Source: Gordius sp. MW1 (Eukaryota > Nematomorpha > Gordioida > Gordea > Gordiidae). From it: a DNA stretch of 64,000 bases. Positions 22,921 through 34,929 of the stretch are shown here, one piece after another. Both the position numbers and the translations under genes were made by a program. Below the pieces are notes generated by a model. It was given only the letters and a program-made list of their open reading frames with translations, did no database searches and was not told the origin of the DNA. The first letter of the stretch is position 1; each line of letters begins with the position of its first letter. The stretch covers positions 2,666,001 to 2,730,000 of the forward strand of contig OZ038529.1 of assembly GCA_964036665.1 (NCBI GenBank), given 5' to 3'.

Positions 22921-24550
22921 TTTTCCAATTTTATTTACTCCTTAGTAAAGAGAAGGTCGGGGAGCTGTTAAATTTGACGAATATGTCAGCCGTAAGCCCA
23001 TAGTATGATTGTTAAGCCGTCGGGTCTTTTACAGTCAGCAATGCTCAGGCCTAAGGTGTCAGTGAGTTAGGGAAGTCGGTATTTTCAAAAATTGCGCGAC
23101 AATTTTATTTATTATAGAATGACGAGGATGCCTTCCATTGCTGTATTGACAGTGTATAGGATGATGACCGAATGCAAAAATGGGTTGGTGACAGAGGTCG
23201 CAGTGGAAGGATGACACAATTTCACAAACGTGACGTAGGCCAGCGATGCCAAGTTCCTAGCCCGACAAGTGCAACTCTAGACTCGCTAGGGCCTCGAGTC
23301 ATTCATAATTCCCTAGGACGCTCAATTGAAGTCGAAATTGCCAAAAGATAGGTTTTAATTATTAATTGATATGAGCTCTAACAATGATTGTGCAGATTGT
23401 TGCATTGACCCTTATGTAAGTGTGAGTAAAGGGGGGGGGGGGGGAATGAGGGATTTAAGGGCGCCACGTACTTTGAGGTGAGGAGGCGGAGCAAGGAGGC
23501 TTGGGAGTGGACGGGAGAAGGTAGAAAAGGTTAGGTCAGGGGGAAGCCTTGTTAAGAGCAATAGTATGAGGTGAAGGGGGGAGAGAGGAGGGCCTTAGGG
23601 ACACATGCTTGCGTAACGGTCAAGAAGCGATGGAGGTTAAAGGCCAGGGTTTATAATGGAGGAGGGAACCATGCCTATGCAGGTGGAAGATTTAGTACTG
23701 AATTGGCAATCTCTAAGCAGGGGGGTTAGAAAAATATATACATTTTTGGCCTAAAAGTTAGCCAGCCACACTAACAAATTGCAAATTTTATAAAAATACA
23801 AAAAATTTAGAATTAAGTGGGGCCCAGGTAAAGAAAAAATGGTCGACCTTTGGTCCTAAAACGGTCATTATAAATTATCAGCCACCAAATAATATTTTGC
23901 GAGAAAAATGTATATTCGAAACTAAGGTACCAAAATGACCAATAGCTGCGAGCTCAACAATTATAATGGATTTTGGCCTGTGACCTGTGTAGGGTGGTAG
24001 AACTGAGCGTTTAATTATTAAACATCCTTTTTAATTCAGTGGTTGTATGATTAATTGCTATTTCACATGCTCTCCTTTTAATGGGATTGGGTAGAGGCGT
24101 GTTAGAGGAGATTTTATGACAGAATTTTGCTCGTGTTATCAGGCAGCCTTCATCCTGCTATGAATGAAACATTGTTCTTAAATATGCAATAAATTATTCC
24201 TTCAATAAACCTAACTTAACTACGCCCTACTATCAATTTCTTTAAATTCATATATTTATGTAATACAAATATTTATGAATATAAGAACGAAAGTTTGCAC
24301 GTACTGGTGTAAGAAAAATAAAATTTAATTTATTATTATATAGGTCAATGATTTTAAATTATTATAGAGGCAATAACTTATAAATAATAAGGACGAAAAT
24401 CTCGGAGTAACTTTGAACTATTATATTATGATTAATAAATTTGACATTTTTTATCTTGAACTAAATTTAAAAATTGAGGAGCTTAAGTCAGATGTGCTTC
24501 TAATGTTGATAACAAATTTATTTAACATTTCCAGCTCTCGGTAGTGAGCG
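22921..24550. other. Spacer with a G-rich patch
   Basis: No gene recognised. From about 23410 to 23720 the plus strand is strikingly purine-rich, with a 15-G run near 23431 and many GGA/GAGG motifs, unlike the AT-rich surroundings. It could be a decayed repeat or an unrecognised exon region. I see no sustained coding frame. Confidence 0.35.
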
Positions 24551-24559
24551 CACTTTGTG

Positions 24560-24680
24560 GTATAAATTTAACGGACCGGGCCCGGGCCCGGCTCTATCAT
24601 TTATTATTCTGACAGCCCGGATCGGCCTCGGGCTTTTGATTTTTTGTAACGGGTCGATCGAGCCCGAGTGTGGAAACACC
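24560..24680. mobile_element. GC-rich hAT-like MITE fragment
   Basis: Dense GGGCCCGGG/GCCCGA motifs in an AT-rich context, as in the other GC-rich elements. No termini defined. Confidence 0.4.
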
Positions 24681-24689
24681 TACTCCAAC

Positions 24690-25240
24690 CACCCCCCCCC
24701 CTCTCCTTCCCACCTCCTCTAAATTGCATGGAAAATGTGCTACGTTTATATGGCATGAACGAGTTTTGTTAGAGCAGTACTCAAAAACTTAGCGCAAGTC
24801 CGAACGTAATTTACTTTTATATTTAAACTTCTACCTATAAATTTTAAGCCAATTAGCGATTATTTGCTAGTATGCGAAAGCAAAGTAAAAGTGTTTTCCA
24901 GAAGCATTAGTCTACAGCCATTAACAACCCGTTTAAGTTTACACAGCAATTATTAAAAAATTGCAAGTTGAAAGAACGGACAACCAAAAACGAGCCCATA
25001 AATTGCATAGCATATAGCAATTAAAAAATTTATTATAAAGCAACAACCTAGAAAAGTTTCCAGAATCAACTTGCATATAAATTGAAGCCAACCTGCGGTC
25101 ATTAGATAGTCCATATGCGAAAGCAAAGTAAATGCCATTTACAGAATCATAAGTTTCCACAGCCATTAGAAATCCGTATAAGTTGCTCCAGCAATTATTA
25201 AATTATAAGTTGGACAAGACAGGATAGCTAAAGTTGATGC
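24690..25240. mobile_element. Cluster of HINE-related fragments
   Basis: 24690-24775 is a plus-strand fragment of the 3' region (CCTTCCCACCTCC, AAATTGCATGGAAAATGTGC, CTACGTTTATA). 24780-25015 is a minus-strand subfamily II fragment ending in GAGCCCATAAATTGCATAGC. 25030-25240 is a second minus-strand subfamily II fragment with CCACAGCCATTA and TTGCTCCAGCAATTATT. All three are truncated. Confidence 0.55.
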
Positions 25241-26589
25241 AAAAAAAGTAGTGGCATTTAGTCTGGGTTAGATTCAGATCTATTCGATAAAATTATTTTG
25301 ATTAACCTCAATAATCCCCTTGACAAAACTATATATTAAATGTAAAACTTAAAAAATATTATTTAATTTAATAATGTGATGGGTACCCATTAATATGTAA
25401 TATTGCCTTTAGGATACTCTGGTTAAAACAAAAGTTATGAACCAAAACTAAAAATAATATTTTGCTTATAATCATATTGAACCTTTCATTGGCTTGATTG
25501 AATAATGTAATTAAGGTAAACCGGGGCATAGATAACCAAAAAATTTTAAAGGTGTCTATAGATTAACGAATAAAACTTTTTTGCAATTTTTTATTCATAT
25601 CATAGGAAAAGTTTTGATAGAGTAAATTCCATAGCTTTATACATTGCATTCGAAAATAACAAAATGCTTAAACACTATAAATATCAGTGTCTTTTGGATA
25701 AATTCCAACTAGTGATGTAAAAACGGCTGGGCGTTTTGTTTATTCGACTCTTAGCTCAACCAAAAGTCGACCAAAGACCTAACCGATATTAAAACACTAA
25801 TTCTAATTATATGATACTTAAGAAACAAGACTACACTCCGCCCCCTGCTTTTATTTTTACAAACTAAATTAACCATATAAAATGCAAAAATATCAGTGAT
25901 TAAATATTTAAAAAAATAAAAATTTATTTTACATAAAACAGGACTTAACTCCAAATCAATTAAATCTATCCCCCTTATTTTTACTATTTAACTCGCTAGT
26001 TATACCCCTTAATTACAAATTTTGTTAAAAAATAAATGTTTAGTATCCCTGGGGTCTAGTCTAGAACAGTCAGTTTGTTTGAAATGTAATGCACTCGGGA
26101 AGATAGGGGGTGTCACCTAAAAGTGACAATGGGAACACAAAAATACAACACTTGATTTTTTATTTAAATTGGTTACAATAAAATTAATTAGGAGTCATGA
26201 TAATTAGCCCAGCATTTTAACTGCAATCCGGCATTAGAATAAGAACATTTAAGGCGAGTGGCTTTCTTCAAAACTTTGCAGTGCCTCTTTCAACTGGCTT
26301 TATTTTAATGTTTTGAGAAATTCGGTTTATATCTTGTTAATTTGTTAAAATTTTATGATTGACTTTTTATAAAGAACATTTTTGCTTGTACTCTATGATA
26401 AGACACACATGTGATGCAAAATGCAAATATTAATTATTAGTTTTAATCAATATTATAGTATAAAAAATTCAAATAACCCTGAGCCATAAAAGCCCCGATA
26501 TTCCTTAAAGATATTGGAATATTAAAGTTACAAAAATCGTGTGGTTTTAATCTTAAGGAGTTCAACTTTTTATAGTAGTTGGAATGAAT
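25241..26589. other. AT-rich spacer
   Basis: No gene seen. A short stretch at about 25710-25790 (AAAACGGCTGGGCGTTTTGT, AAAGTCGACCAAAGACC) resembles 35095-35175 and may be a small MITE. The remainder has no recognised feature. Confidence 0.4.
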
Positions 26590-27090
26590 AATTATGCAAT
26601 GGTTAGGCTCGTTTTTAGCTGTCCTGTACTTGTCCTGTCCAACTTGGCTTTTTAATACCCGTTATGGAAACTTATACGGATCTTTAATGGCTGTGGTATA
26701 GAGCTGCATGGGTGACCCGAAACCCGACCCGGACTCGGTCAAAAAAATTGAAATGTCTTCGGGTCGGGTTCGGGTTGGAAATTTAAAAATGCTTTTGGGT
26801 CGGGTCGGTTTCGGGTTATAAATTTAAATGCTTCCCGGTCGAATTCGGGTTGAAAGTTTATCCGGTCGGGTCGGGTTCGGTAAAAATATTTTAAAAAAAT
26901 CGGGTCGGTTCGGGTTCGAGTTGAAAAAAAGTGTGCAGTTGTCTAGGTTGTGGACTTATGCTTCTGTAAAAGATTTTTATTTTGCTTTCACATATAAACT
27001 AGCTAATGACCGCTGGTTAGCTTAAATTTTTTTGACCTCGCCCGAGCCCAAATCCATTATTGTTTATTGACTCGACTGATTACCCTTATC
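26590..27090 (+). repeat. Subfamily II repeat, interrupted by a MITE
   Basis: Shows GTCCTGTCCAACTTGGC, AATGGCTGTGG, then the inserted element, then TTGTGGACTTATGCTTCTG, CTCGCCCGAGCCCAAATCC and the closing CGACTGATTA. The interruption falls inside the conserved GGCTGTGGACTTATG block. Confidence 0.65.
26699..26945. mobile_element. GC-rich hAT-like MITE, TAGAGCTGCA terminus
   Basis: Begins TAGAGCTGCATGGG and ends TGCAGTTGTCTA. The interior is a set of imperfect repeats of GGTCGGGTTCGGGT separated by short AT tracts. The flanks read GCTGTGG and GTTGTGG, a target duplication that is imperfect or worn. It sits inside the subfamily II repeat, so it is the younger insertion. Confidence 0.65.
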
Positions 27091-29374
27091 ACGATTAATA
27101 TATAAATAATATAAAAATAGCGTATGTACCTTCTATATAAGCATTATTTCAACAATAGACTAAGTTAAAAATAATATACTTTATACAAATTATAAATGCT
27201 AAAAAATAAAATTAACAAAAAATTCATATACATCGCATTTGATTAAAAAATTATTTAATTATACAATCGACGTCAAATGTTATCAAATTTTGTTGGGGAT
27301 TAAACCATATCTTTTTATTTGAGATAACCATCAAATCTACTAATAAACAATCATTCAAAAATTTTGTCTCATTCATGTTATTCGTCCATTCTAACGTTTT
27401 GATCTTTTGCTCGATTGATTTCTTGAAAAATATAAACATTCAAAAAGATCTCGAAACTTTAAATGAAATTAAACTATTTTTTAACCCGTTGTAAGGTGAT
27501 GAATAAATAATAATCAAAATTTGTTACGTGTAATTAGCAAAAAAGCACATTAAGCATTTATTTATTAGAAAAATATTTTTATCAAACGCTATCAAATAGA
27601 CACAATTGAATATGGCAGTTGAATGACTTACAATTTCAAACTCTTTTCCAACAACCTGGTACTTTCCTGGGCTACCTTCAAATATAACTATGCTTACATG
27701 GACTATTTCTGGAAATTCTAATTTGAGCTAAAAAACATTTTTAGTTCAATCTCATTAGACAACATTTATGAGCTTCGCAATGAAAAACAAGATTTTATCA
27801 TAGTATTACCGCACTAATTGTGTGGCAGGATAAATTTTTGACGTTTCCTAAGAATAACATTGCATTGAGATTAGAAGGAAGATCATTATGGATTACATTT
27901 TGAATGGAAATCGCCAATTGGATTGACCTATTGGTACCTCGACGAGTTACATTAACTGCGACACTACATACATTATGATATAAGGTTTTGATTTTGTTTC
28001 ACTTCAAAGTTATCATCATTTTCTTCAATCATACAAAATGCTTTAAAGATTACCACAAATTTAAAATATACAATGTTTAGGAGGAGGAAAGCGCTAATTT
28101 GAAAGTCTTTAGTAAAATAGTTGGGGCATTTAGCTAAAGTTTCGTTTCAAAATACTTATAGATATTTGCCTATAAATTAAGATTAAACCGAGTCAGACGG
28201 GTCTGTTTAAAAAAACTACAGGCCGCAGGGCCCATTAAAAAGTAAAAGCTCAGTAAAAAATGTGGCTTATTATTCATGTCTTGTTGTGTATAAACCTCGT
28301 ATATTTTCGTTACGGTTTTAGTATTTAGAGAATTTAAAGAGCAGTAATAGTAAAGCCACACCTCTCTAACTAGGTTAAAGACCTAGGGTAGAAGTCAAGC
28401 CTGATAGGCATCCCGACCCGAGGGCCTTTCAGAAACAAAACTAGCAAATGTATTAATCAAAAATAGTTTTTATAATTTAAAACAACATTATTTTAGAAAT
28501 GAACATTAAAGTTTCATACAACCTTTTCACCTCCTTGTCTCAAATGTATATTTTTCAATATTATAAAATTTAATTTAGGTACATACACTTTAATTATTTA
28601 AAGTATTGGAACTTAAAAAAATACAAAAAAATACTCAATTATTAGTTCAAATTATTTACATGTAAAAGTCTCAGTTTATTCAATTGTAGCGAGATAATCA
28701 GGATTTTTAATTCTTAACTCATCAAACTTACTCAATTATTTAAAAATTACAAGAAGTTAGTTTGTAAACAATTTAAATAATAGAAAAAAAGGTAGTGATA
28801 TAATGATACATTATTTAAAGCTCTTTTCATTACTAGAAGGGCACGATTTGGATTAAAAAAACACGGATTCTTCAGTAAAAACAACTTTATGTAGGCAATT
28901 CATGGGAAGGAGAGAAAAACAGAGTGAAAAATAAGGTTATTGATAAATAAGGTTATATATATGTATATTAAATTCAGCACAATAATTGTTATTAAAAAAC
29001 CAACAATTTTCCTTTAAATTTTAAGGTTGCATTTTAGTTGATTTGTATAACTGTTAGTTTACTTTGCAATAGATGGAACATCTAGAAACATCCTTTTCAA
29101 ATCAGTTTTCTGGTCGACAAAATCTTTGTTGCAAATATTACCTAGAAAATGTTAGATTAATTGATCTTTTAGACTAATAACCAAAATTAGGTAAAATAAT
29201 TGTTTATAAACTTGGCTTAAAAATAAATTAAATCCGCATACCTTGTCACATATGCAACGAATTTTAATTAGACTGTTTATATATTTGTTTACAATTTATA
29301 ATATGAAGTTTAATCAAAATGTATTTATTAACCAGTTAACGAATCTACTATTGCATATATTAATTACACTGGTC
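27091..29374. other. AT-rich spacer
   Basis: About 2.3 kb without recognised genes or RNAs. A GC-rich patch at 28185-28235 and another at 28400-28430 (ATCCCGACCCGAGGG) suggest a worn copy of the GC-rich element family. No confident boundaries. Confidence 0.45.
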
Positions 29375-29735
29375 AACAAGTAATAGACTTTTAAAATCAA
29401 CCGGCTAACTGTTTGCAGAATCTGGTGGAGTTTTTTACAGTGAACACAAGTATATAGTTTTTTTCCCTATACTTCAAGTTTTTAAAATATTTGCTGCCAA
29501 AGTTGCTAACAACAGCGATTTTAGGGTTTTTCAAACGTCGCAAATTGATTGATAAATTTTAGTTTAATCAATTTTGATTTATAAATAAAAGACGAGAAAT
29601 CCGTTGAAAATTTTTTTTAACCCTAGCTCTATTGATTTTTAATATATATTTAAAAGAAACGTATTTCTAACTTTTATACACTGACGAATTGCCCCGACTT
29701 AAGGTCGCCCTCCCTCTTTTCCTTTTTAACACTAA
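29375..29735 (+). repeat. Dispersed repeat family C, copy 2
   Basis: Collinear with 22190-22540: AAAATCAACCGGCTAACTGT, AATATTTGCTGCCAAAGTTG and CGACTTAAGGTCGCCCTCCC. Confidence 0.6.
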
Positions 29736-29860
29736 GCCCCACGCCACGGGCTGGACGGGTTTCTGCTTTAAATTAAAAAAATGGGCGGGCCTGAAGGGGC
29801 CTTAATATAACCTAATGGGCTTGTGCCGGCCCGGCTAAAAGCTCATTACAAAATCAAACA
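29736..29860. mobile_element. GC-rich hAT-like MITE fragment
   Basis: Dense GGGCGGGCC/GCCGGCCCGG motifs directly after family C copy 2. The ends are not defined. Confidence 0.4.
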
Positions 29861-29966
29861 GATTTATATTTGTGTTTTATAAATTTTAAACAACGTTTGT
29901 TTTTATAATCCTCTATTATTTGAGGTTTTTAAAATTAAGAAGGATTTAATGGATTCCTCTCCTTTT

Positions 29967-31596
29967 AATTGCTATGCAATTTATGGGCTCGTTTTTTGTT
30001 GTCCGTCCGTCCGTCTGTCCGTCCGTCCATCCCTATCTATTTGCATTGGGTATATTAGGTTATCGATTTTTTAAATTAATGCATGAGAAAGAGGTGCCCC
30101 ACCCCTCATCTCTATCTCCCTCGCTGTGTTATTTTTTAAATTAATGCATAAGAGGTGCCCCACCCCTCATCTCTATCTCCCTCGGTGTGTTATATATAAG
30201 ATTTGTTAAATTATCTATTATATAATAAACATAAATAAAAGTTGTTTACTTTTAATGCTAGGCAATTTAACTAGTTATATAATAAACATAAATAAAAGTT
30301 GTTTACTTTTAATTGCTATGCAATTTAACTAGTTTTTTAGTTAGAATCCCGGAGTTTTTTTTGACTCTTATGATTGTTCTTGTTACTATCATTGATAATA
30401 AGAATTTTTGGCCATCCGCTGGCTCCTAACCGATGGAAAAAATGACCATTGGCCAAAATGTGAATCGAAATTATTTTTTTCGTTTTTTTTTTACTATTAT
30501 GATTGTTCCTGTTCCTACCATTGCTATTAAGACTTTTTGGCCGTCCGCTGGCTGCTGACCAATGTTATATAATAAAGATAAATAAAAGTTATTTAGTTTT
30601 AATTGCTATGCAATTTAACTAGTTTTTGGTTTAGAACCCCGGAGTTTTTTTGACTCTTATGATTGTTCTTGTTACTATCATTGATAATAAGACTTTTTGG
30701 CCGTCCGTTGGCTGCTGACCAATGAAAAAAATGACCATTGGCCAAAATGTGAATCCGAGTTTATTTTTTCGTTTTTTTTTGACTTTAATGATTATTCCTG
30801 TTACTACCATTGCTATTATGACTTTTTGGCCGTCCGCTGGCTCCTGACCGATGGAAAAATGACCATTGGCCAAAATGTGAATCGAAATTATTTTTTTCGT
30901 TTTTTTTGACTATTATGAATTTATATCCACTTTTACCGTGTCCTGGCTGCTGATCAATGAAAAAAAATGACCATTGGCCAAAATGTGATTCGAATTTTTT
31001 TTTCGTTTTTTTTACTCTTATGAATTTATATCCACTTTTACCGTGTGCTGGCTGCTGACCAATGGAAAAAAATGACCATTGGCCAAATTGAGCATCAAAA
31101 TTTTTTTTTCCGTTTTTTTGGCTATCATTGACTTATAGAGTATCTGTTGGTACTGACTGACCAATAGAGATAAAATGACCATTGGCCAAACTTTTGATTT
31201 TTTTAATTAAAAATTGTTCAAATTCAACAAAAAATTTCTCCCAACAATTCTGCAAATTCTTAACATTGTGTTGTTTTATAATATAATGTTTGTTAGACCC
31301 ATAATTACTAAAGGCCATTAAAACTAATGTAATACGCAACTAGATGCAAACACTAAATCTAACCCTAACCCTTGCCTATATTACATTTTGCCTATAATGG
31401 AAAATTTGCATAAATAATTAATTAATCATTAGGCATTTAATACCCCCCTATAGGCATTCTCGCCCCTTCCCACCTTTCTCGCCCATAAATTGCATAGCAA
31501 ATATGATACAATTATACGAAGTACAGATGGTCCCCCCTTCCCTTCCCCTCTTCCCTTCCCTTCTCCCCCTTCCCCACGAGGGTCGAAGGCCCGAGT
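29967..31596 (+). mobile_element. HINE-like element, near-complete copy
   Basis: The best plus-strand reference copy. Order: palindromic 5' end AATTGCTATGCAATTTATGG; GTCC microsatellite (about 30000-30029); GGTGCCCCACCCCTCATC block, partly duplicated; two tandem segments each ending in an AATTGCTATGCAATTT-like motif (about 30225-30335); a T-arm-like GTTAGAATCCCGGAG. Hairpin units follow with TGACCATTGGCC at about 30443, 30732, 30860, 30968, 31073 and 31176. Then come the conserved 3' region with CGCCCATAAATTGCATAGC (about 31479), a C/T-rich tract and the terminal hairpin plus GAGT. There is no coding frame. The organisation resembles Helentron-derived non-autonomous elements (HINE/DINE-1 type), which also combine subterminal inverted repeats, a GTCY microsatellite and a 3' hairpin. 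The assignment is inferred from structure only. Confidence 0.75.
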
Positions 31597-31599
31597 TTT

Positions 31600-31775
31600 A
31601 TTTAAACATCAAATTTATTTAATCAAATTTTACACCAAAATCTCAATTTTCAACACTTTGACAGCAAATATTTGAAAAACTTGACCTATAGGTAGAAAAT
31701 TAGATCGTGTCCACCGCGAAATTTTTTACCAAAATCTGTAAACAATTTGCCAGTTGTTTTTCTTGTCAAACCGTT
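31600..31775 (-). repeat. Dispersed repeat family C, partial inverted copy
   Basis: Complement shows AACAACTGGCAAATTGTTTACAG-like sequence and TTTGCTGTCAAAGTGTTG, matching family C at 22190 and 29375. It begins right after the HINE-like 3' end. Confidence 0.5.
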
Positions 31776-32459
31776 ATATTATTATTACCATATGTCTGCT
31801 CGATTATTTTTCCGTCCCAAATTGGTGTCTTTACGGGAACTATTGAATCTAAATTATAAGTTATATTGACACATAAACTCAATTGCAAACTTTATATGTA
31901 ATTTTAAAATTTTTATTATAGCAGCCGTCGAACAACAGTTTTTCATTTTATTCTTTTAGATTTAACGTATAGTTTATCAAGTTCGAAACGAGGTTAGTCT
32001 TGTATCAATAGTATCCTAGGTGTAAAATTTGAAAAAAATTAAAAAATGATTTATTTTATTAATAAACCCTATAAAAAATATTGTCATGATCATATGACCC
32101 TTTGACCTATTACATTATAGTTATATAATGTAATTTCAAATCACTCCCCTCTTAATTTGTCGTTTTATATGTTTATAGTCTATACCAACTTTCTATGCAG
32201 GGAATATTGCAGAGAAGCCAATGACTTTTGCCTTTTATCCCTTTAGCAGTGGTATTCAGAATAAATCCAGGCAATTTATTTTCCACGCCATTTTCCTTGA
32301 AAGACCAATCGTAAGCGTTCTGTTTAATTGCTATCTGCTCAAATCATGTCAAAATAATGATAATTTTCAAATTAGATCAGCTATTAATTTTTATTAAATA
32401 TAATCTCAAGTCAAGACCAACCCTATAAGATTTAGTTCTTATGATATAAATCTTTAATA
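31776..32459. other. AT-rich spacer, nothing recognised
   Basis: No ORF, RNA gene or repeat recognised. Confidence 0.4.
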
Positions 32460-32890
32460 GTGTTGCAACCATAGACTACTTATGTCATATGTTTCATATG
32501 CTTATTTGTACCATTAGATACACCATTTTAAATTTGACAATCTCCCATGTATTTCTTGCAAACAAAAAAAGTGAATTTACTTTCCTCATTAGTTCATAAC
32601 TTAAAAAGATTATCAATAAATAATTATTCAACAAACTTCTGCTGGCACTAAATTGCTTTAACATCACATTATTTTTACTTTACAGAATTGTGTAAATGAC
32701 ATGTATTTTTAAATGCTGCCTTTGATGTTTAACTAGCTCAATAATTTATTTTATCACGTTTTAAAAACACTTTAGTTAAGCAAAATCGCTAAAAATTATA
32801 TAACTTTTCCTTATTTATGCACATTTAAAAATGGCAAGAAAACGATATACACTTTTTAACGTTGATGAGCAGTCGATCTCGTCTATGATC
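32460..32890 (+). repeat. Dispersed repeat D, copy 1
   Basis: Diverged match to 44190-44607 continued at 49250-49290: a CATATGTTTCATATG-like block, AGTGAATTTACTTTCCTC, ATTGTGTAAATGA, and the end with GATGAGCAGTC. The LTR retrotransposon at 44608 interrupts the other copy, so this one approximates the empty site. Confidence 0.55.
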
Positions 32891-33098
32891 GAAACGATTT
32901 AACATACATATACTACTTAAGGAATTATCAAACAATAGTGTTAAAAATGGATTTACAAAAACTGAACTGTTAATAAAATGCGTTAATGCTTCCTTATTTG
33001 TCAACGTCCAAGTAAAATTAGCAACTTTCTATTAATACTAGTATCTGATTTTATAAATTCCATAAATTTATCTACTTTTTTCTTTGCTTGATGCTTTT

Positions 33099-33417
33099 TT
33101 ATCGAACAAGAGCCGTTTTGGCACAGGTGGTAGAAGACATCGCATTTCCCCCTTGTATTTAACTGCAAATAATAGTCAGGTAATGAAATGTTTAAGATTG
33201 TGTTAACAAAAATACAATGTTTTTAACCATTTACATTGCTTTTTATGAAAAAAGTCGCATTATAAAATGTTCCCAAATATTGCAGGGCACTTTCGATAGC
33301 TTTTTGATCAACGGAGTATTCGGAATGGTTTTTGAAAATATAATCAGCAAACAACTCGACACGTATCAATTTCTTAGTGATGCTTATGTTGAGGCTAAAA
33401 AAGGCAAACCAGATTGA
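33099..33417 (+). CDS. Candidate two-exon gene end, product unknown
   Basis: A frame open through 33099-33179 ends at CAG|GTAATG, a good splice donor. It resumes at 33286 after an acceptor (CAAATATTGCAG|GGC) in the same phase (0). The second exon encodes 43 residues, starting GTFDSFLINGVFGMVFEN and ending in a Lys-rich EAKKGKPD before TGA at 33415-33417. The predicted intron is 106 bp and AT-rich, and the exon sequence is more GC-rich than the intron. AATAAA occurs at 33561. Upstream, the first coding exon here would include GTGGRRHRISPLYL. Its start is unknown because the 5' exon boundary was not found (an acceptor-like CAAG lies at 33110). I do not recognise the family. An isolated ATG-started ORF (33217-33417) overlaps but would begin inside the intron. 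Confidence 0.35.
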
Positions 33418-33624
33418 GTTTTACAAAGATTAAATACTGTGATTTACGGGTTCGCAAATCAAACATACATAATTATATACTCTAATGAATTCCATCTAGG
33501 AGCAATAATAGCTACTAAGGACTCTATTAAACTGTATTACAAAAATACCAATATGTAAACAATAAAAATTTTAAAAAACCATAAACAATCAGCCCCCCCC
33601 CAACCTCATCTAGCCCATGGACAG

Positions 33625-34175
33625 ATAGAAAGTGCAAAAATACAAATACCTAACAATTTAATTTTGGTTCCGGTAGTGGCCACGACCCTCGGTAATTAGG
33701 TCCCGTGGGTAGCCAATACCTTAACAAATATCAAATTCATTGCATCAACCTAGTCCTGCACGAATTTAATCGGGCCTCGGGATCGGGTCGGGCCTGATGG
33801 GTCAGCCCGACCCGAGGCCAAAGCTTAGCCCGACACAATATCTAGCTAAAAGATTTTAAATTTTTTTTACTAATTCCTTTGTTGAGTAGACTGTTTAGAG
33901 GAGACAAAATAAAGGTGCATGTGGGTATTAAAATCAAATTTTTTATAAATTAACATTTCAAAAAAGTCGGGCCGGGCTTGGGTTGAGCTTGAGTAACAAA
34001 AAGTGTCGGGCTCAGGCAGGCTCGAGCCATAGATTTCCATTTTGCAGGGCAACACATGAGACCACAAAGAATTTTTAATATAAGCAGCAAATCAGCATGG
34101 AAATTGTAAAATCCAATACAATTTCGATCCATAGCTCTATGCCTGCTCATTATTCTAATATATTTAAGCATGTAT
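33625..34175 (-). repeat. Dispersed repeat, inverted match of 22690-22920, with nested element
   Basis: The flanks (AATTAGGTCCCGTGGGTAGC near 33700 and TGTAAAATCCAATACAATTT near 34105) match 22690-22920 inverted. Between them, about 33755-34045, lies a GC-rich element with GGTCGGGCCTGATGGGTC and, at the far end, GGGCCGGGCTTGGGTTGAG, not present in the other copy. Confidence 0.6.
33755..34045. mobile_element. GC-rich hAT-like MITE nested in a repeat
   Basis: GTCCTGCACGAATTTAATCGGG at the left resembles the GCCCTGCACGGG start of its relatives. CCCGACCCGAGGC motifs follow, then an AT-rich centre and a GC-rich right arm. Exact ends are uncertain. Confidence 0.5.
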
Positions 34176-34929
34176 CATACACAACCATTTGGAAACAAAC
34201 TTCTATTAACTTAAAAATACAAACGATTAATATAGTCGTAAGCTAAAAAATTGTGACAAAATAATTTACATTATATATTCACCCATGATATAGACTTATA
34301 GCATAAGTTTATTTTACTAATTAAATGAATTTACCTCTTTTCTAATCCGTTTTCTTTGAAGATTTCCATTAAATAATTCTTGTCAAAATTTGAGTTACAC
34401 TGGTGTGCTAAGAGAAGTTATAAAATTCAATATATTATCATTATATTATAAAAAATGAAGAATATTAAAATATAAATGTTTTGTAATTATCTCTTTTATT
34501 TATGTTATTATCTACATCCGATTATTCTTTTATATTATTGCCCAATTTAATTGTTTGAAAGCCGAGCTTAATTTATCATCATACGTGAATACACCATATT
34601 TAGTCTAGAAATTTGCGAGACCTTTTGATATTATTAAATTTAGTTTTTATTAAAGCTTAAGATGTGACTTGTTATAGCATTTCTCGCAAAAGAATGGACT
34701 TTTGAAATAAGTGTCCGGTTTTAATTGGTTAACTAATTATTTTTACTAAGTTTACCTGTTTTATATTATCCGCGCCCCTCCTTGTTATTTTTTGGAGGAT
34801 TTAAAAGATTGAAGATTATTGAAAAGGTTAAAAGTGTGTTCAAATATTTTTTTTATTAGGGGTTTGGGTTAAGGATTCAAAACTATTTACTATCCATCCA
34901 TTGTTATTTTATTTGTTGTTAACAAGTGG
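34176..34929. other. AT-rich spacer, nothing recognised
   Basis: No recognised feature. Confidence 0.4.

Noticed and set aside
23410-23720. Purine-rich patch as a possible gene
   Set aside because: No sustained frame or splice sites; composition alone is not evidence.
28170-28361. Minus-strand ORF
   Set aside because: Short, in AT-rich spacer, no motif.
33217-33285. ATG-started extension of the 33217-33417 ORF
   Set aside because: This part lies in the predicted AT-rich intron and has intron-like composition.
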